Shown: in pieces, positions 24,848 through 34,179 of the stretch
Position numbering within the stretch: position 1 is the first letter of the stretch
How the letters are laid out: each line of letters begins with the position of its first letter
Assembly (NCBI GenBank): GCA_964449465.1
Contig: CAYVBK010000017.1
Coordinates: 37,190-101,189, forward strand
Length of the DNA stretch: 64,000 nt
From: CAYRXM01 sp964449465
GTDB taxonomy: Bacteria > Chloroflexota > Anaerolineae > JAFGEY01
Direction: 5' to 3'
Made by a program: the position numbers and the translations under genes
The notes under the pieces: model-generated
What the model saw: only the letters and a program-made list of their open reading frames with translations
Database searches by the model: none
What the model was told of the DNA's origin: nothing

Positions 24848-26305
24848 ATGAGCCAACCAATCATTTCTGTACTAGAACAACATCCCCTCATCGGCCGCCT
24901 GTTTGATCTGGCCACGCGACAAGGCCAGGTCATTTATCTGGTCGGGGGCAGCATCCGTGACTTGCTTTTGAGCCGCCCAATCCATGACCTGGACATTGCC
25001 ATAGACGGAGATGGCCTGGTCTGGGCACGACGCGTTGCCAATGCACTGGGCGGCGCGTATATGGCGATGGATGTGGAACGGCGCACGGGCAGGGTGCTGC
25101 TGCCGCCTGAGCAGGGAACGCGGTTTTGCATTGATGTGGCCTCGCTGCGCGGTGACAACCTGGAAGCCGACCTGCGCGACCGCGATTTTACCATCAATGC
25201 CATCGCTATGACCCGCACTGCCGATGTTGGCTGGTTGTTTTGCGACCCACTCGGCGGACAAGATGACCTGACGAAAGGCATTTTGCGGGCCGCTGGGCCG
25301 GACAGTTTTGCGCACGACCCGGTGCGAACGATGCGGGCGGCACGGATGAGCGTCCAGTTTGGTTGCGAGATCGAGGCGCAGACGGAGGCCTGGCTGCGGG
25401 CTGCCGTCTCTCATTTGGAGCAGGTATCGGCCGAGCGCGTGCGCGACGAATGGTTCAAGATTTTGGCCGGGTCAGGCGCGGATCGGGCGATCAGGCTGCT
25501 CGATCAATGGGGCATCCTCAGCCTGGTTGCGCCAGACGTGGCCGGGCAGGCCGACGTGCTGTTGTCCGGGCATGTGAACGGCCTGGATGATGCCCTGGCC
25601 GTCGTGGGCGTGCTGGAGCAAATGTGGGCAGCCCTTTACTGCCCCGAACAGGCGCAAATCGAGATGCCCCCCGCGATGTTGGAACATCGAACGCAAATCG
25701 AACAGAGATACAAATCGTTCGTTTGTGATGAAAGGACGTATTTATCGCTGCTCAAATGCGCCGGATTATTCTGCAGACTGGACGGCGACAAGGCCTGGCA
25801 ATGGGCGCGCACCTGGCGATGCAGCACCATCGAGGCCGAACGACTGCGAACGGCGGTCTATTACGCCAGCAGCCCGGTGCGGATGGCAGCCAGCCTGCCG
25901 CTGACCCGGCGCGACATTTACCGCTTTTTTCTGGAGACCGATCAAACCGGCCTGGATGTGGGCTGGCTGGCTCTGGCGCGGCAGGTGGGCTGGCGGCAGT
26001 TGACCGACACCCCTCCGCCGGCAGTGGTCGGCGGCGACTGGCGCGGCCTGTGTGAGGTGGTGGATGGCCTGTATGAGGCCTGGTATCGACACCGCGAGGA
26101 GTGGATTTCGCCGCCGCCGCTCCTTTCAGGCGACAAGGTGATGGCGCAACTGGGACTGTCGCCCGGTCCGCGCGTGGGCGAGTTGCTGCGCCGCCTGCGT
26201 GAAGCGGTGGCCATCGGCGAGGTGACCGACCTGGCGCAGGCATGGGTATACCTGCGCGAGTGGGCCGCCGATGGGCGCAATCCAACTCAACCGACCAAAA
26301 TTTGA
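24848..26305 (+). CDS. cca: CCA tRNA nucleotidyltransferase / poly(A) polymerase family
   Basis: 485 residues from ATG 24848 (an in-frame TTG lies 15 nt upstream). The N-terminal class II nucleotidyltransferase head shows LVGGSIRDLLL, HDLDIAI (catalytic Asp pair, about residues 48-54), the RRTGRVLL strand and RDFTINAIA; HDPVRTMRAARM is the neck segment. The rest is a helical body and tail. The enzyme adds or repairs the 3' CCA of tRNAs; A-only or CC-only specificity cannot be excluded. No tRNA genes are nearby. Confidence 0.92.
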   Translation: MSQPIISVLEQHPLIGRLFDLATRQGQVIYLVGGSIRDLLLSRPIHDLDIAIDGDGLVWARRVANALGGAYMAMDVERRTGRVLLPPEQGTRFCIDVASLRGDNLEADLRDRDFTINAIAMTRTADVGWLFCDPLGGQDDLTKGILRAAGPDSFAHDPVRTMRAARMSVQFGCEIEAQTEAWLRAAVSHLEQVSAERVRDEWFKILAGSGADRAIRLLDQWGILSLVAPDVAGQADVLLSGHVNGLDDALAVVGVLEQMWAALYCPEQAQIEMPPAMLEHRTQIEQRYKSFVCDERTYLSLLKCAGLFCRLDGDKAWQWARTWRCSTIEAERLRTAVYYASSPVRMAASLPLTRRDIYRFFLETDQTGLDVGWLALARQVGWRQLTDTPPPAVVGGDWRGLCEVVDGLYEAWYRHREEWISPPPLLSGDKVMAQLGLSPGPRVGELLRRLREAVAIGEVTDLAQAWVYLREWAADGRNPTQPTKI

Positions 26306-26329
26306 CAACCTGTTTGGAGAGGTTATAAT
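26302..26329 (+). promoter_or_regulatory. consensus sigma-70 promoter of glycosyltransferase operon
   Basis: TTGACA (26302-26307, overlapping the stop codon of cca) and TATAAT (26324-26329), 16 bp apart. The leader of about 135 nt holds a hairpin (about 26345-26382, GACGGCG against CGCCGTT). Confidence 0.85.
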
Positions 26330-26471
26330 AAAGTGTTCTCCTCCGACGGCGGGGGAAATGTGGTCTTTCCGCGCCGTTGCAGGCGCAGTACCTTGTGGCC
26401 AAGGTTTTTGAGGGCAGCGTTGACCCAGGTCTGGCAATTTGGACATGTCGAACACCAAGGGGAGAATCTTG

Positions 26472-27581
26472 ATGCGTATTGGAATTGATGCCCGTCTCGG
26501 TTCTTATATTCAATCAGGAATCACACAATACACTCACAATCTGATCCGCGCCCTGGCCGGGCTGGATCAGGAAAACAAATATGTGATTTTGAAGCGTTAC
26601 AAAGATACAACCGTTATCACCGAACAAAAGAATTTTCGGTCGGCCCGGTTGTACACACCTTCTCATCATCACCTGGAGCCCTATTTGCTCAGCGTCGAGT
26701 TGCTCCCGATCGGCCTGGATGTGGTTCACTGGACCGATTTCATTCCCCCATTTTTTTCGCGTTGTCCCAGCATTATCACCGTCCACGATCTGGCATTTTT
26801 GCTGTATCCCCATTTTCTGACCCATGAGAGCGCGCGTTATTATGGCTTGATTGACCGGGCCGTGCGCCATGCCACCCATATTATTGCCGTTTCTGAAGCG
26901 ACCAAGAACGATATTATTCGTTTGACCGGCACGTCGGCCAAAAAAATCACGGTGATTTACGAAGCGGCTCAATCCATCTATGCCCCCATTGAGGATACCG
27001 GGTTGTTGGCTGAGATGCGCGCCCGACACGGCCTGCCAGATCGCTTTATTTTGTTTGTCGGTACCATCGAGCCGCGAAAAAACCTGCCTACGCTGATTCG
27101 CGCTTTTGATCTGCTCAAGAAAAACTATAGACCCGACGTGGGGCTGGTCATTGTGGGAAAAGAAGGCTGGCTGTTTGACGAAGTGTATCGGTTGGTAGAA
27201 GAGCTGGGCCTGGAAGGACAGATTTGTTTTGCCGGGCGCGTTCCCACCAAAGACCTGCCGGCCCTCTATAGTGCGGCCGAGATGTTGGTGCTGCCTTCTT
27301 TTTACGAGGGGTTTGGCCTGCCGCCGCTAGAGGCCATGGCCTGCGGCACGCCGGTGATCGTCTCCAACACCTCGGCCATGCCCGAAGTAGTCCAAGATGC
27401 GGCGTTGCGTGTGACCCCCGAAGATGTCGAAGGGTTTACTGTGGCTATGTGGCGGTTGCTCTCAGAACCCGATCTGCGCCAGGACATGGTGGTCAAAGGA
27501 AAAAAGCGGGCAGCTTTTTTCTCATGGGAGCGGGCAGCCAGTGAAACCCTGGATGTTTATCGTAAATTTACCAAAAGGTAG
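26472..27581 (+). CDS. glycosyltransferase family 4
   Basis: 369 residues from ATG 26472 (AGGGGAG ahead). Two Rossmann halves of the GT-B fold. Seen are GIDARLGSYIQSGITQY at the start, the central FVGTIEPRKNLPTLIRAF donor-domain strand, and LPSFYEGFGLPPLEAMACGTPVI with the EX7E-type motif near residue 280. It transfers a sugar from an activated donor, probably in polysaccharide or glycolipid synthesis. It is followed 6 nt later by a second GT4 gene. Confidence 0.92.
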   Translation: MRIGIDARLGSYIQSGITQYTHNLIRALAGLDQENKYVILKRYKDTTVITEQKNFRSARLYTPSHHHLEPYLLSVELLPIGLDVVHWTDFIPPFFSRCPSIITVHDLAFLLYPHFLTHESARYYGLIDRAVRHATHIIAVSEATKNDIIRLTGTSAKKITVIYEAAQSIYAPIEDTGLLAEMRARHGLPDRFILFVGTIEPRKNLPTLIRAFDLLKKNYRPDVGLVIVGKEGWLFDEVYRLVEELGLEGQICFAGRVPTKDLPALYSAAEMLVLPSFYEGFGLPPLEAMACGTPVIVSNTSAMPEVVQDAALRVTPEDVEGFTVAMWRLLSEPDLRQDMVVKGKKRAAFFSWERAASETLDVYRKFTKR

Positions 27582-27587
27582 GATGAT

Positions 27588-28811
27588 TTGCGTGTCTTGA
27601 TGCTCGTTCCGCAATTGCCATTCCCGCCGCACCAGGGCACCAGCCTGCGCAATTTCAACCTGATCGCCGGCCTGTCTCGTCGGCACGAAATTCACCTCTT
27701 TGGCTTTATCCCCCCTGACCACGATCAAACGGCTGTGGATCGGATGTGTGATTTCTGCGCGGTGGTAGAAATGGCGCCACAGCCCACGCGCACCTTGAGC
27801 CAGCGGCTGCTGACCACCTTCACTTCGCCGCTGCCCGATATGGCGCATCGTCTGACGTCGCCGGACATGCACGCCCGGCTGCGCGCCCATTTGCAGCGTC
27901 ACTCGTTCGAGGTGATCGATCTGGAAGGCATCGAGATGGCGCCTTATCTGCCCACCCTCCTGGACAGCATACCGGCGAACCGTCCTCGCCCGCGCCTGGT
28001 GTTTGACAATCACAATGCCGAGTATGTGTTGCAAAAACGGGTCTTTCAGGCCGACGCGGGCCGCCCGGCGCGCTGGCCGGCGGCTTTGTATTCGCTGATT
28101 CAATGGCTCAAGCTGGCCGGTTATGAGGCCCAAATTTGCCGCCGGGTAGATGTCGTGTCGGCGGTGTCGGCCGAGGATGCGGCGGCCCTGCATCGCCTGG
28201 CGGCGGGGCTGAACGTGGTTGTCATTCCTAATGGCGTAGATATTTCCTATTATACCTCTTTTGCGCCCACTCAACCCGGCCTGCCGCCGCGCAGCCTGGT
28301 TTTCACCGGCACGATGGATTTTCGGCCCAACGTGGATGCGGCGGTGTGGTTTGTGGAGCAGGTGTTTCCCTTGATCCGCCGGCAGATTCCCGACGCCGTT
28401 TTTTACATTGTGGGCCAGCGACCGCATCGCCGGGTCGAGGCATTGGCGCAGCAGCCGGGTGTGAGGGTAACCGGCCGGGTGCCCGATGCACGGCCCTATA
28501 TCGCCGACGCCGAGGTGTATGTGATCCCACTGCGCAGCGGCGGCGGCACTCGCCTCAAGGTGCTGGAGGCGATGGCTATGCACAAGGCCATCGTTTCGAC
28601 GCCGATGGGCTGCGATGGCTATCCTATCACCGACGGGCAAGAGGTGATTTTGGCCGACCGCCCGGCTTTGTTTGCGCAACGGGTGGTGGATTTGCTGGGC
28701 AACGCGGAACATCGGCGCGTTTTGGGGCAGGCCGCCTTTGATTTTGCGCTCGGTTATGACTGGTCGGCGATTGCGCCGCGCCTGGAGGCGGTCTGGCAGG
28801 GCCGAGGCTGA
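27588..28811 (+). CDS. glycosyltransferase family 4
   Basis: 407 residues starting at TTG 27588 behind AGGTAGGA. The N-terminus MLVPQLPFPPHQGTSLRNF, the acceptor-side FDNHNAEY motif, the donor-domain FTGTMDFRPNVDAA and PLRSGGGTRLKVLEAMA are marks of the GT4 group often annotated as sugar transferases of exosortase or polysaccharide loci. Donor and acceptor are unknown. It is in one operon with the preceding glycosyltransferase and probably with the amidohydrolase 21 nt downstream. Confidence 0.9.
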   Translation: MRVLMLVPQLPFPPHQGTSLRNFNLIAGLSRRHEIHLFGFIPPDHDQTAVDRMCDFCAVVEMAPQPTRTLSQRLLTTFTSPLPDMAHRLTSPDMHARLRAHLQRHSFEVIDLEGIEMAPYLPTLLDSIPANRPRPRLVFDNHNAEYVLQKRVFQADAGRPARWPAALYSLIQWLKLAGYEAQICRRVDVVSAVSAEDAAALHRLAAGLNVVVIPNGVDISYYTSFAPTQPGLPPRSLVFTGTMDFRPNVDAAVWFVEQVFPLIRRQIPDAVFYIVGQRPHRRVEALAQQPGVRVTGRVPDARPYIADAEVYVIPLRSGGGTRLKVLEAMAMHKAIVSTPMGCDGYPITDGQEVILADRPALFAQRVVDLLGNAEHRRVLGQAAFDFALGYDWSAIAPRLEAVWQGRG

Positions 28812-28832
28812 CATCCCCGGCAGGGAGAAACG

Positions 28833-30185
28833 ATGGCTACACTGCTGTTGAAACATGCGTCATTGTTGGCGACGATGGATGACGCCCAACCCTTTGTCTC
28901 GAACGGCGGATTGTTTGCCCGCGACGGGGTGATCGAGCAAGTCGGGCCGACCGACGCGCTGCCCGCTGCTGCCGATCAGGTCATTGAGGCGACGGGGATG
29001 GTGGTGCTGCCCGGCCTGGTCAACACCCACCACCATCTCTATCAAACCCTCACCCGCGCCTTGTCGGCGGCGCAGGATGCCACTTTGTTCGACTGGCTGC
29101 GCACGCTGTATCCCATTTGGGCGCGTATGGACGATGAGGCCATCTATGTCAGCGCGCAGGTGGGGCTGGCCGAATTACTCTTGTCGGGCTGCACCACCGT
29201 CAGCGATCACCTGTACCTGTTTCCCAACGACGCCAGGTTGGATGCCGAGATCGAGGCGGCGCGAGAGCTGGGAGTGCGTTTTCATCCCTGCCGGGGCAGT
29301 ATGTCGCTGGGACAATCGCAGGGCGGTTTGCCACCCGACCAGGTAGTGCAGAACGAGACCGAGATTTTGCGCGACTGTGAGCGGGTGGTGGGGCTGTATC
29401 ACGATGCAGGACGATACTCGATGTGTCGAATTGCCATCGCGCCATGCTCGCCTTTTTCGGTAACACCAGAAGAGATGCGTCAGGCGGCGCAGTGGGCGCG
29501 AGCGCATCAACTGCGCCTGCACACACACCTGGCCGAGACGCTGGACGAAGAGCAGTTTTGTCTGCGCAAATTCGGCTGCCGTCCCCTGGCCTTGATGCAA
29601 GAATTGGGCTGGCTGGGCGACGATGTGTGGTTTGCCCATTGTGTGCATTTGAACAAGCAGGAAATCGAGCAGATGGCCGATGCGAAAGCCGGGGTGGCGC
29701 ACTGCCCTTCTTCCAATATGCGGCTGGGGTCGGGTATCGCTCCGATTCGGCGGATGCGCGATGCCGGCGTGCGGGTGGGGCTGGGCGTAGACGGCAGCGC
29801 CAGCAATGACTCGTCGCACATGCTGGGTGAGGCGCGACAGGCCATGTTGTTGCAGCGAGTGCTGCAAGGCGCGGCAGCGATGAGCGCGGTGGAGGCCTTG
29901 CACATGGCCACGGTAGGCGGTGCGCAGGTATTGGGTCGCGACGACATTGGCTCGCTGCGGCCGGGCATGGCCGCCGATTGGGTGGGCTGGCGGCTGGGGC
30001 GGTTGGATTATGCCGGAGCGCAGCACGATCCACTGGCGGCGCTGGTCTTTTGCACGCCGCGCGGCGTAGACATGTCGGTCATCAACGGGCGGGTGGTAGT
30101 GTGGAACGGCGAAATTGTAGGATTGGATGTGCCGCGTCTTGTAAAGCGACACAACGAGATCAGCAGCCGCCTGATAAAAGGTTAG
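28833..30185 (+). CDS. 8-oxoguanine deaminase / AtzB-type amidohydrolase
   Basis: 450 residues, zinc-dependent amidohydrolase superfamily. Metal and substrate motifs: GLVNTHHHLYQTLTRA (about residues 64-79), LHTHLAET near 230, WFAHCVHL near 267, and DGSASNDSSHM near 325. NTHHHLYQ and DGSASND are characteristic of 8-oxoguanine deaminases and hydroxyatrazine-type hydrolases, which strip an amino group from purine- or triazine-like rings. A nucleobase-salvage or repair role is the best guess; exact substrate is open. Convergent with the ABC-F gene, stops 6 bp apart. Confidence 0.85.
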   Translation: MATLLLKHASLLATMDDAQPFVSNGGLFARDGVIEQVGPTDALPAAADQVIEATGMVVLPGLVNTHHHLYQTLTRALSAAQDATLFDWLRTLYPIWARMDDEAIYVSAQVGLAELLLSGCTTVSDHLYLFPNDARLDAEIEAARELGVRFHPCRGSMSLGQSQGGLPPDQVVQNETEILRDCERVVGLYHDAGRYSMCRIAIAPCSPFSVTPEEMRQAAQWARAHQLRLHTHLAETLDEEQFCLRKFGCRPLALMQELGWLGDDVWFAHCVHLNKQEIEQMADAKAGVAHCPSSNMRLGSGIAPIRRMRDAGVRVGLGVDGSASNDSSHMLGEARQAMLLQRVLQGAAAMSAVEALHMATVGGAQVLGRDDIGSLRPGMAADWVGWRLGRLDYAGAQHDPLAALVFCTPRGVDMSVINGRVVVWNGEIVGLDVPRLVKRHNEISSRLIKG

Positions 30186-30191
30186 GGGCTG

Positions 30192-32084
30192 TCACTTTGG
30201 GGGCAGCGATTCCAGAAACGCCCAGCGTTCGTAGGCCGCTTCCAACAGCCGCGCCAACTCGACCAGCCGCGCCTGGATGCGCGTCACGTCAGCGCCGTTG
30301 TGCCGGTATAGTTCGGGCGAGGCCAGGGTGCGGTACAACTCGCCTTGCTCTTGTTCCATCACCTCGATCTGCTCCGGCAGTTCCCCCAGTTCATTCCGCT
30401 CGGCAAAACTGAGTTTGCGCTCCCTGGGCGGTGCTCCACTCTGCAAGACGGGTTTGGCTACAGGCCTGGGGCTTGCCGCCTCTTGCGGTTGTGGCCGCTG
30501 CCACAGCCAGTCGTCATAGCCGCCGGCATATTCTCCCACCCGACCGCCGGCCTCTAGCGACAGGGTGCGTTCGACCACATTGTTCAGCAGGGCGCGGTCA
30601 TGGCTGACCAGCAGCAGGGTGTCTCGGTAGTTGATCAGCAGCCGCTCCAGCAGTTCCAGCGTTTCCAGGTCCAGGTCATTGGTTGGCTCGTCCATCACCA
30701 ACACATTAAAAGGCCGCGCAAAGAGCCGCGCCAGCATCAGCCGGGCACGCTCGCCGCCCGACAAGGCAGCCACGCGGGTTTGCAGCCGCTCCGGCGGAAA
30801 CAGGAACTGGCGCATATAACCCACCACATGCCGCGCCTGCCCGTTGATGGTCAAAATGGGGTTGCCATCGTTGACACTCTCTTGCACCGAGAGATTGGGG
30901 TCGAGTTGCTCGCGCATCTGGTCGAAATAGGCAATTTGCACGCCGGCGCCGTGCCGCACCCGGCCTTGCTGCGGCTGCAGGTCGCCCAGCAATAGACGCA
31001 GCAGGGTGGTTTTGCCAGAGCCGTTGGGCCCGATGATGCCCACCTTGTCGCCGCGCTCAATGGTGGTGGTCAAATCGCGGATGATAAGCGTGTCGCCATA
31101 GCTCAAGCCGGCCTCTTGGGCCTCGATGACCAGTTTGCCGGTGCGGGCGGCCTTTTGAATCTGAATATGGGCCACGCCAATGTCATCACGTCGCTCGGCC
31201 CGCTGCGCCCGCATGTCCTCCAGGGCGCGCACCCGCCCCATGTTGCGGGTGGTGCGCGCCTGCGTGCCTTGATGCAGCCAGGTTTCCTCTTGTGCCAACG
31301 TCTTGTCAAATTCCTCCCACTCGCGCCGCTGCTGCGCCAGAGCGTCTCGCTTGCGCAGCACAAACGTGTCATAGTCGCAGTTCCAGTCGTACAATGCGCC
31401 GCGGTCAATCTCGATCACCCGTGTAGCGAGGTGGCGCACAAAAGCGCGGTCGTGAGAGACAAACAGCAAAGCGTCCACGTGACTCAACAGGTATTCTTCT
31501 AGCCACTCGATGGATGGAATGTCGAGGTGATTGGTCGGCTCGTCGAGCAACAGCAGATCGGGGCAGCCCACCAGGGCGCGAGCCAGCAGGGCACGACGCT
31601 TTTGCCCACCGGAGAGGGTGCTGAATTCAGCTTGCCCATCCACCTGGAGATGCGTCAGCACGCGCTCGACCTCTTGACCCAACTGCCAGGCGTTTTCCAG
31701 GTCGAGTTGACGATGCAGACGATCCAGCCTGTCCAGTGCGGCAGGGGTAGGGTTTTGGGCGACCTGGATGCCGGAGCGGTGATATTCGGTCAGCAGGTCG
31801 GCGCGCCGCCCCAGCCCGGCGACAACCAGGTCGAACACCGGCCCGTGCAGGTCGGGCGGCACGGTTTGCGCCAGCCGAGCCGTTTTGACTCCTTGCTGGC
31901 GCGTCACTGCGCCGTCGTCGGATGACAGATCGCCATCGATCAGGCGCATCAGCGAGGTTTTGCCCGCGCCGTTGCGCCCCAGCAAGCAGATCCGCTCGCC
32001 GCGCTCGATGTGCAGGGTGATATGGTCGAAAACAAGCGGGCCGCCAAAACTGTGGCTGACCTCGCGCACGCTGATCAAAGACAT
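30192..32084 (-). CDS. ABC-F family ATPase (Uup-like)
   Basis: 630 residues from ATG 32084 (AAAAGG ahead). Two ABC cassettes in one chain with no membrane segments: first Walker A GRNGAGKTS, signature LSGGQ and LLLDEPTNHLD; second Walker A GPNGSGKTT, signature LSGGE and LVMDEPTNDLD. A helical linker lies between, and a C-terminal coiled coil with ELGELPEQIEVMEQEQ matches the Uup DNA/RNA-binding tail. ABC-F proteins act on ribosomes (translation rescue or drug protection). A terminator-like hairpin just after its promoter suggests possible attenuation. Confidence 0.93.
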   Translation of the reverse strand: MSLISVREVSHSFGGPLVFDHITLHIERGERICLLGRNGAGKTSLMRLIDGDLSSDDGAVTRQQGVKTARLAQTVPPDLHGPVFDLVVAGLGRRADLLTEYHRSGIQVAQNPTPAALDRLDRLHRQLDLENAWQLGQEVERVLTHLQVDGQAEFSTLSGGQKRRALLARALVGCPDLLLLDEPTNHLDIPSIEWLEEYLLSHVDALLFVSHDRAFVRHLATRVIEIDRGALYDWNCDYDTFVLRKRDALAQQRREWEEFDKTLAQEETWLHQGTQARTTRNMGRVRALEDMRAQRAERRDDIGVAHIQIQKAARTGKLVIEAQEAGLSYGDTLIIRDLTTTIERGDKVGIIGPNGSGKTTLLRLLLGDLQPQQGRVRHGAGVQIAYFDQMREQLDPNLSVQESVNDGNPILTINGQARHVVGYMRQFLFPPERLQTRVAALSGGERARLMLARLFARPFNVLVMDEPTNDLDLETLELLERLLINYRDTLLLVSHDRALLNNVVERTLSLEAGGRVGEYAGGYDDWLWQRPQPQEAASPRPVAKPVLQSGAPPRERKLSFAERNELGELPEQIEVMEQEQGELYRTLASPELYRHNGADVTRIQARLVELARLLEAAYERWAFLESLPPK

Positions 32085-32106
32085 GGGCATCCTTTTGAGA
32101 CAGACA

Positions 32107-32132
32107 AAACCCCGCCGGAAAGGGCGGGGTTT
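32107..32132 (-). terminator. terminator-like hairpin in the ABC-F leader
   Basis: Ten-bp stem AAACCCCGCC against GGCGGGGTTT followed on the minus strand by TTGTCTGTCT. It lies 23 nt ahead of the ABC-F start codon and only about 10 nt after the predicted transcription start, so it is either a poor attenuator or a 5' stabilising hairpin; it may also stop transcripts from the upstream secreted-protein gene. Confidence 0.6.
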
Positions 32133-32143
32133 GAAACATCGAG

Positions 32144-32172
32144 ATTGTACCACAAAACGGGGCAAAGGCCAA
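32144..32172 (-). promoter_or_regulatory. putative promoter of the ABC-F gene
   Basis: TTGGCC (32167-32172) and TACAAT (32144-32149) on the minus strand with a 17-bp spacer. Confidence 0.6.
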
Positions 32173-32251
32173 TTACGGCTTTTTTATCAGGCTCGATCAA
32201 TCACTGCTCGCTCCCACACGGAGCGCACGAGTGAGCAAAGAAACCTGACGC

Positions 32252-33760
32252 CTACGGCTTGTTCTCCGGTATGACCGGCTCTCGGAATGGAGCATCGTTC
32301 TGTTCCTGAACGGCCCGCTCCGGGTACAGATTGGGATCCTGGTCTGCCTCAGGTATACGCTCCAGTCGCTTGTCCTCGAATCCCAACCGCTTGGCCACAA
32401 TGCGGTAGGAAAACTCGACGTTGGCGTCCCCTTCACGCAAATTGACGACAAAGTGCGTTGCGGTGCGCTCTGAAACATATACTTCGGCGTTGCCGTAAAC
32501 CTGGACAAAGACATGGTAGGTTTCGGTCAGGTTGACGGTTTGGGCAAAGATCGGGTCAATGGGGATGGTAGCCTGCCCATTCTCAAGCGTACCCAGGCCA
32601 TAGTCGGTGAACCAGACCTCGCTGGATTCTTCGGTGTATAGAACACGGCTACCGTCTTGAGTGCGAACCACTGCGCTTTTGGTTCCTCCAGCCACGTTCA
32701 GCCCCCAAAACCCTGTGGGCGCCGAAATATAGACCCCGCCTCCCGAACTTGTAAAGTATCCGGCCCATCCCGCAGCATTGGTAGACTCACCATAGACCCC
32801 CTTACCTCCAGATTGACGCGTGACCCCGTATACGCCATATCCGTTGGGCGAATAGGCTTCGCCATAAACACCATAGGTTGTCCCGCTTGAGGCTGTGGCA
32901 TAGCCATAGACACCGCGTCCACTGGTTGAGGATGATTGCCCATAAACTCCGGCACCCGAACCGGTAGTGGCTTTGCTCCACCCTACAACTCCGTGTCCAT
33001 AGCTTTCCTTGCTGACCGCCATGACGCCATTTTTGCCGCCAAATTGACCGCCGGAGCTCCAGAACCCCGCTCGATCAGACGAATCATAGCCAGATTGATA
33101 CCCAGCTACACCAATGCCATCGGGTGACTGGACTTGGCCATACACGCCAAAGGTGCTGCCGCTAGATGAGACGGCATAACCATACAGGCCTCGCCCCAAA
33201 CTTGAGCTACTGTCACCCCGCACAGCATAGGAATAGTCTGTGGTCGCTGTGTTGGATGCATAGATGGCGTTCCAGTTAATCTGTTCGCCCACCACCTGGG
33301 CACCTGGCCGCAGGCTCAGCGCATACGGCACGGCCAAAATCTCCTGGCAGGCCACCACCTGGGTGCCGCCCACCCACACTCGCAGCCACAACCCCTGGCC
33401 GTTGAAATAACTCGGGTTCACATCCAGCATCGTATTGAACAGGCCGTTGGTCACCTGCACTCCTGTCTTGACGATGTCGCTGCCTGCCTGGATAGTGCAG
33501 GTGTCGTTAGAATAGAGGCGAAAAGTCATGTTGCGCGTGCCGGTGACGGCGCTGCCGCCCTCTTTGAGTACGCCCTGATAGCTGATGCGGCTGTTGATGG
33601 CGGCGGCGGCTTGAATATCACTTTGTGGTTGGGCGCCATCTTGGGACAGAGGAGCTGTGGCCTGTCCTGTGTTTACCGGCCCCTGTCCGGTGGCGCTATG
33701 CACACCGACAATTAAAACAATCAGCGAGATCAGAACGATCATCAACCTTTTGATTTTCAT
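32252..33760 (-). CDS. secreted protein with Gly/Tyr-rich GVYG repeats
   Basis: 502 residues from ATG 33760 (AGGAGG ahead). A signal peptide (about residues 1-25, ending near SATG) is followed by a beta-rich domain, and then from about residue 180 to 350 a series of repeats built on GRGVYGYA-SSG-TYGVYGE-SPNGYGVYG, reminiscent of tail-fibre or adhesin-like stalks. The C-terminal 130 residues form another beta domain ending in a charged tail. It is likely an exported surface or fibre protein; function unknown. It lies 21 nt downstream of a small secreted protein gene on the same strand. Confidence 0.82.
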   Translation of the reverse strand: MKIKRLMIVLISLIVLIVGVHSATGQGPVNTGQATAPLSQDGAQPQSDIQAAAAINSRISYQGVLKEGGSAVTGTRNMTFRLYSNDTCTIQAGSDIVKTGVQVTNGLFNTMLDVNPSYFNGQGLWLRVWVGGTQVVACQEILAVPYALSLRPGAQVVGEQINWNAIYASNTATTDYSYAVRGDSSSSLGRGLYGYAVSSSGSTFGVYGQVQSPDGIGVAGYQSGYDSSDRAGFWSSGGQFGGKNGVMAVSKESYGHGVVGWSKATTGSGAGVYGQSSSTSGRGVYGYATASSGTTYGVYGEAYSPNGYGVYGVTRQSGGKGVYGESTNAAGWAGYFTSSGGGVYISAPTGFWGLNVAGGTKSAVVRTQDGSRVLYTEESSEVWFTDYGLGTLENGQATIPIDPIFAQTVNLTETYHVFVQVYGNAEVYVSERTATHFVVNLREGDANVEFSYRIVAKRLGFEDKRLERIPEADQDPNLYPERAVQEQNDAPFREPVIPENKP

Positions 33761-33781
33761 TTTATCCTCCTGTTCCAAAAA

Positions 33782-34060
33782 TTAGGGATATTGTTTGAGC
33801 GTAATCGGCAACAAGATGCGGTAATCGGCAGGCACACCACCCCAAAAGCCAGCCTGCAACTGTGAGCTGCCACCGGTATAACTGCCAATGTCCCATTGGC
33901 CTAATGTGCTACCGAGGGAAATGCTGCCGACCAGTGCGCTGCCGCCGCCGCTGCCGATCACCCACCAGCCGATGTCGGGCGTGCCTTGTGCGCCCGCCGG
34001 CGGTGCCAGGGTCAGCAAAAACAATAAAATAGCCGCCAAGACCCACACAAGTTTGTTCAT
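33782..34060 (-). CDS. small secreted Gly-rich protein
   Basis: 92 residues, starting at ATG 34060 with AAGGAG ahead. A clear signal peptide (MNKLVWVLAAILLFLLTLAPPAGAQ) is followed by about 67 residues including WWVIGSGGG, SLGSTLGQWDIGSYTGG and LQAGFWGG. The GSTLGQ...LQAGFW pattern resembles short modules often found in exported proteins of this bacterial group. It is the first gene of a pair with the GVYG-repeat protein, so the two may form one surface structure (inference). Confidence 0.75.
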   Translation of the reverse strand: MNKLVWVLAAILLFLLTLAPPAGAQGTPDIGWWVIGSGGGSALVGSISLGSTLGQWDIGSYTGGSSQLQAGFWGGVPADYRILLPITLKQYP

Positions 34061-34179
34061 ACCAGGTCTCCTTTTTTAGATTTGACCCCAATCAGTAGAT
34101 GTTGTTCTGTGATCTCAACTGTATTGATTCCTTGAATAACCTCCTTTCATCCAAACAAGTGACTCACCTGAAAAGAGAT

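Noticed and set aside
27522..28856. 444-residue open frame antisense to the second glycosyltransferase
   Set aside because: Arg/His/Gln-rich shadow of a convincing GT4 gene; no start signal.
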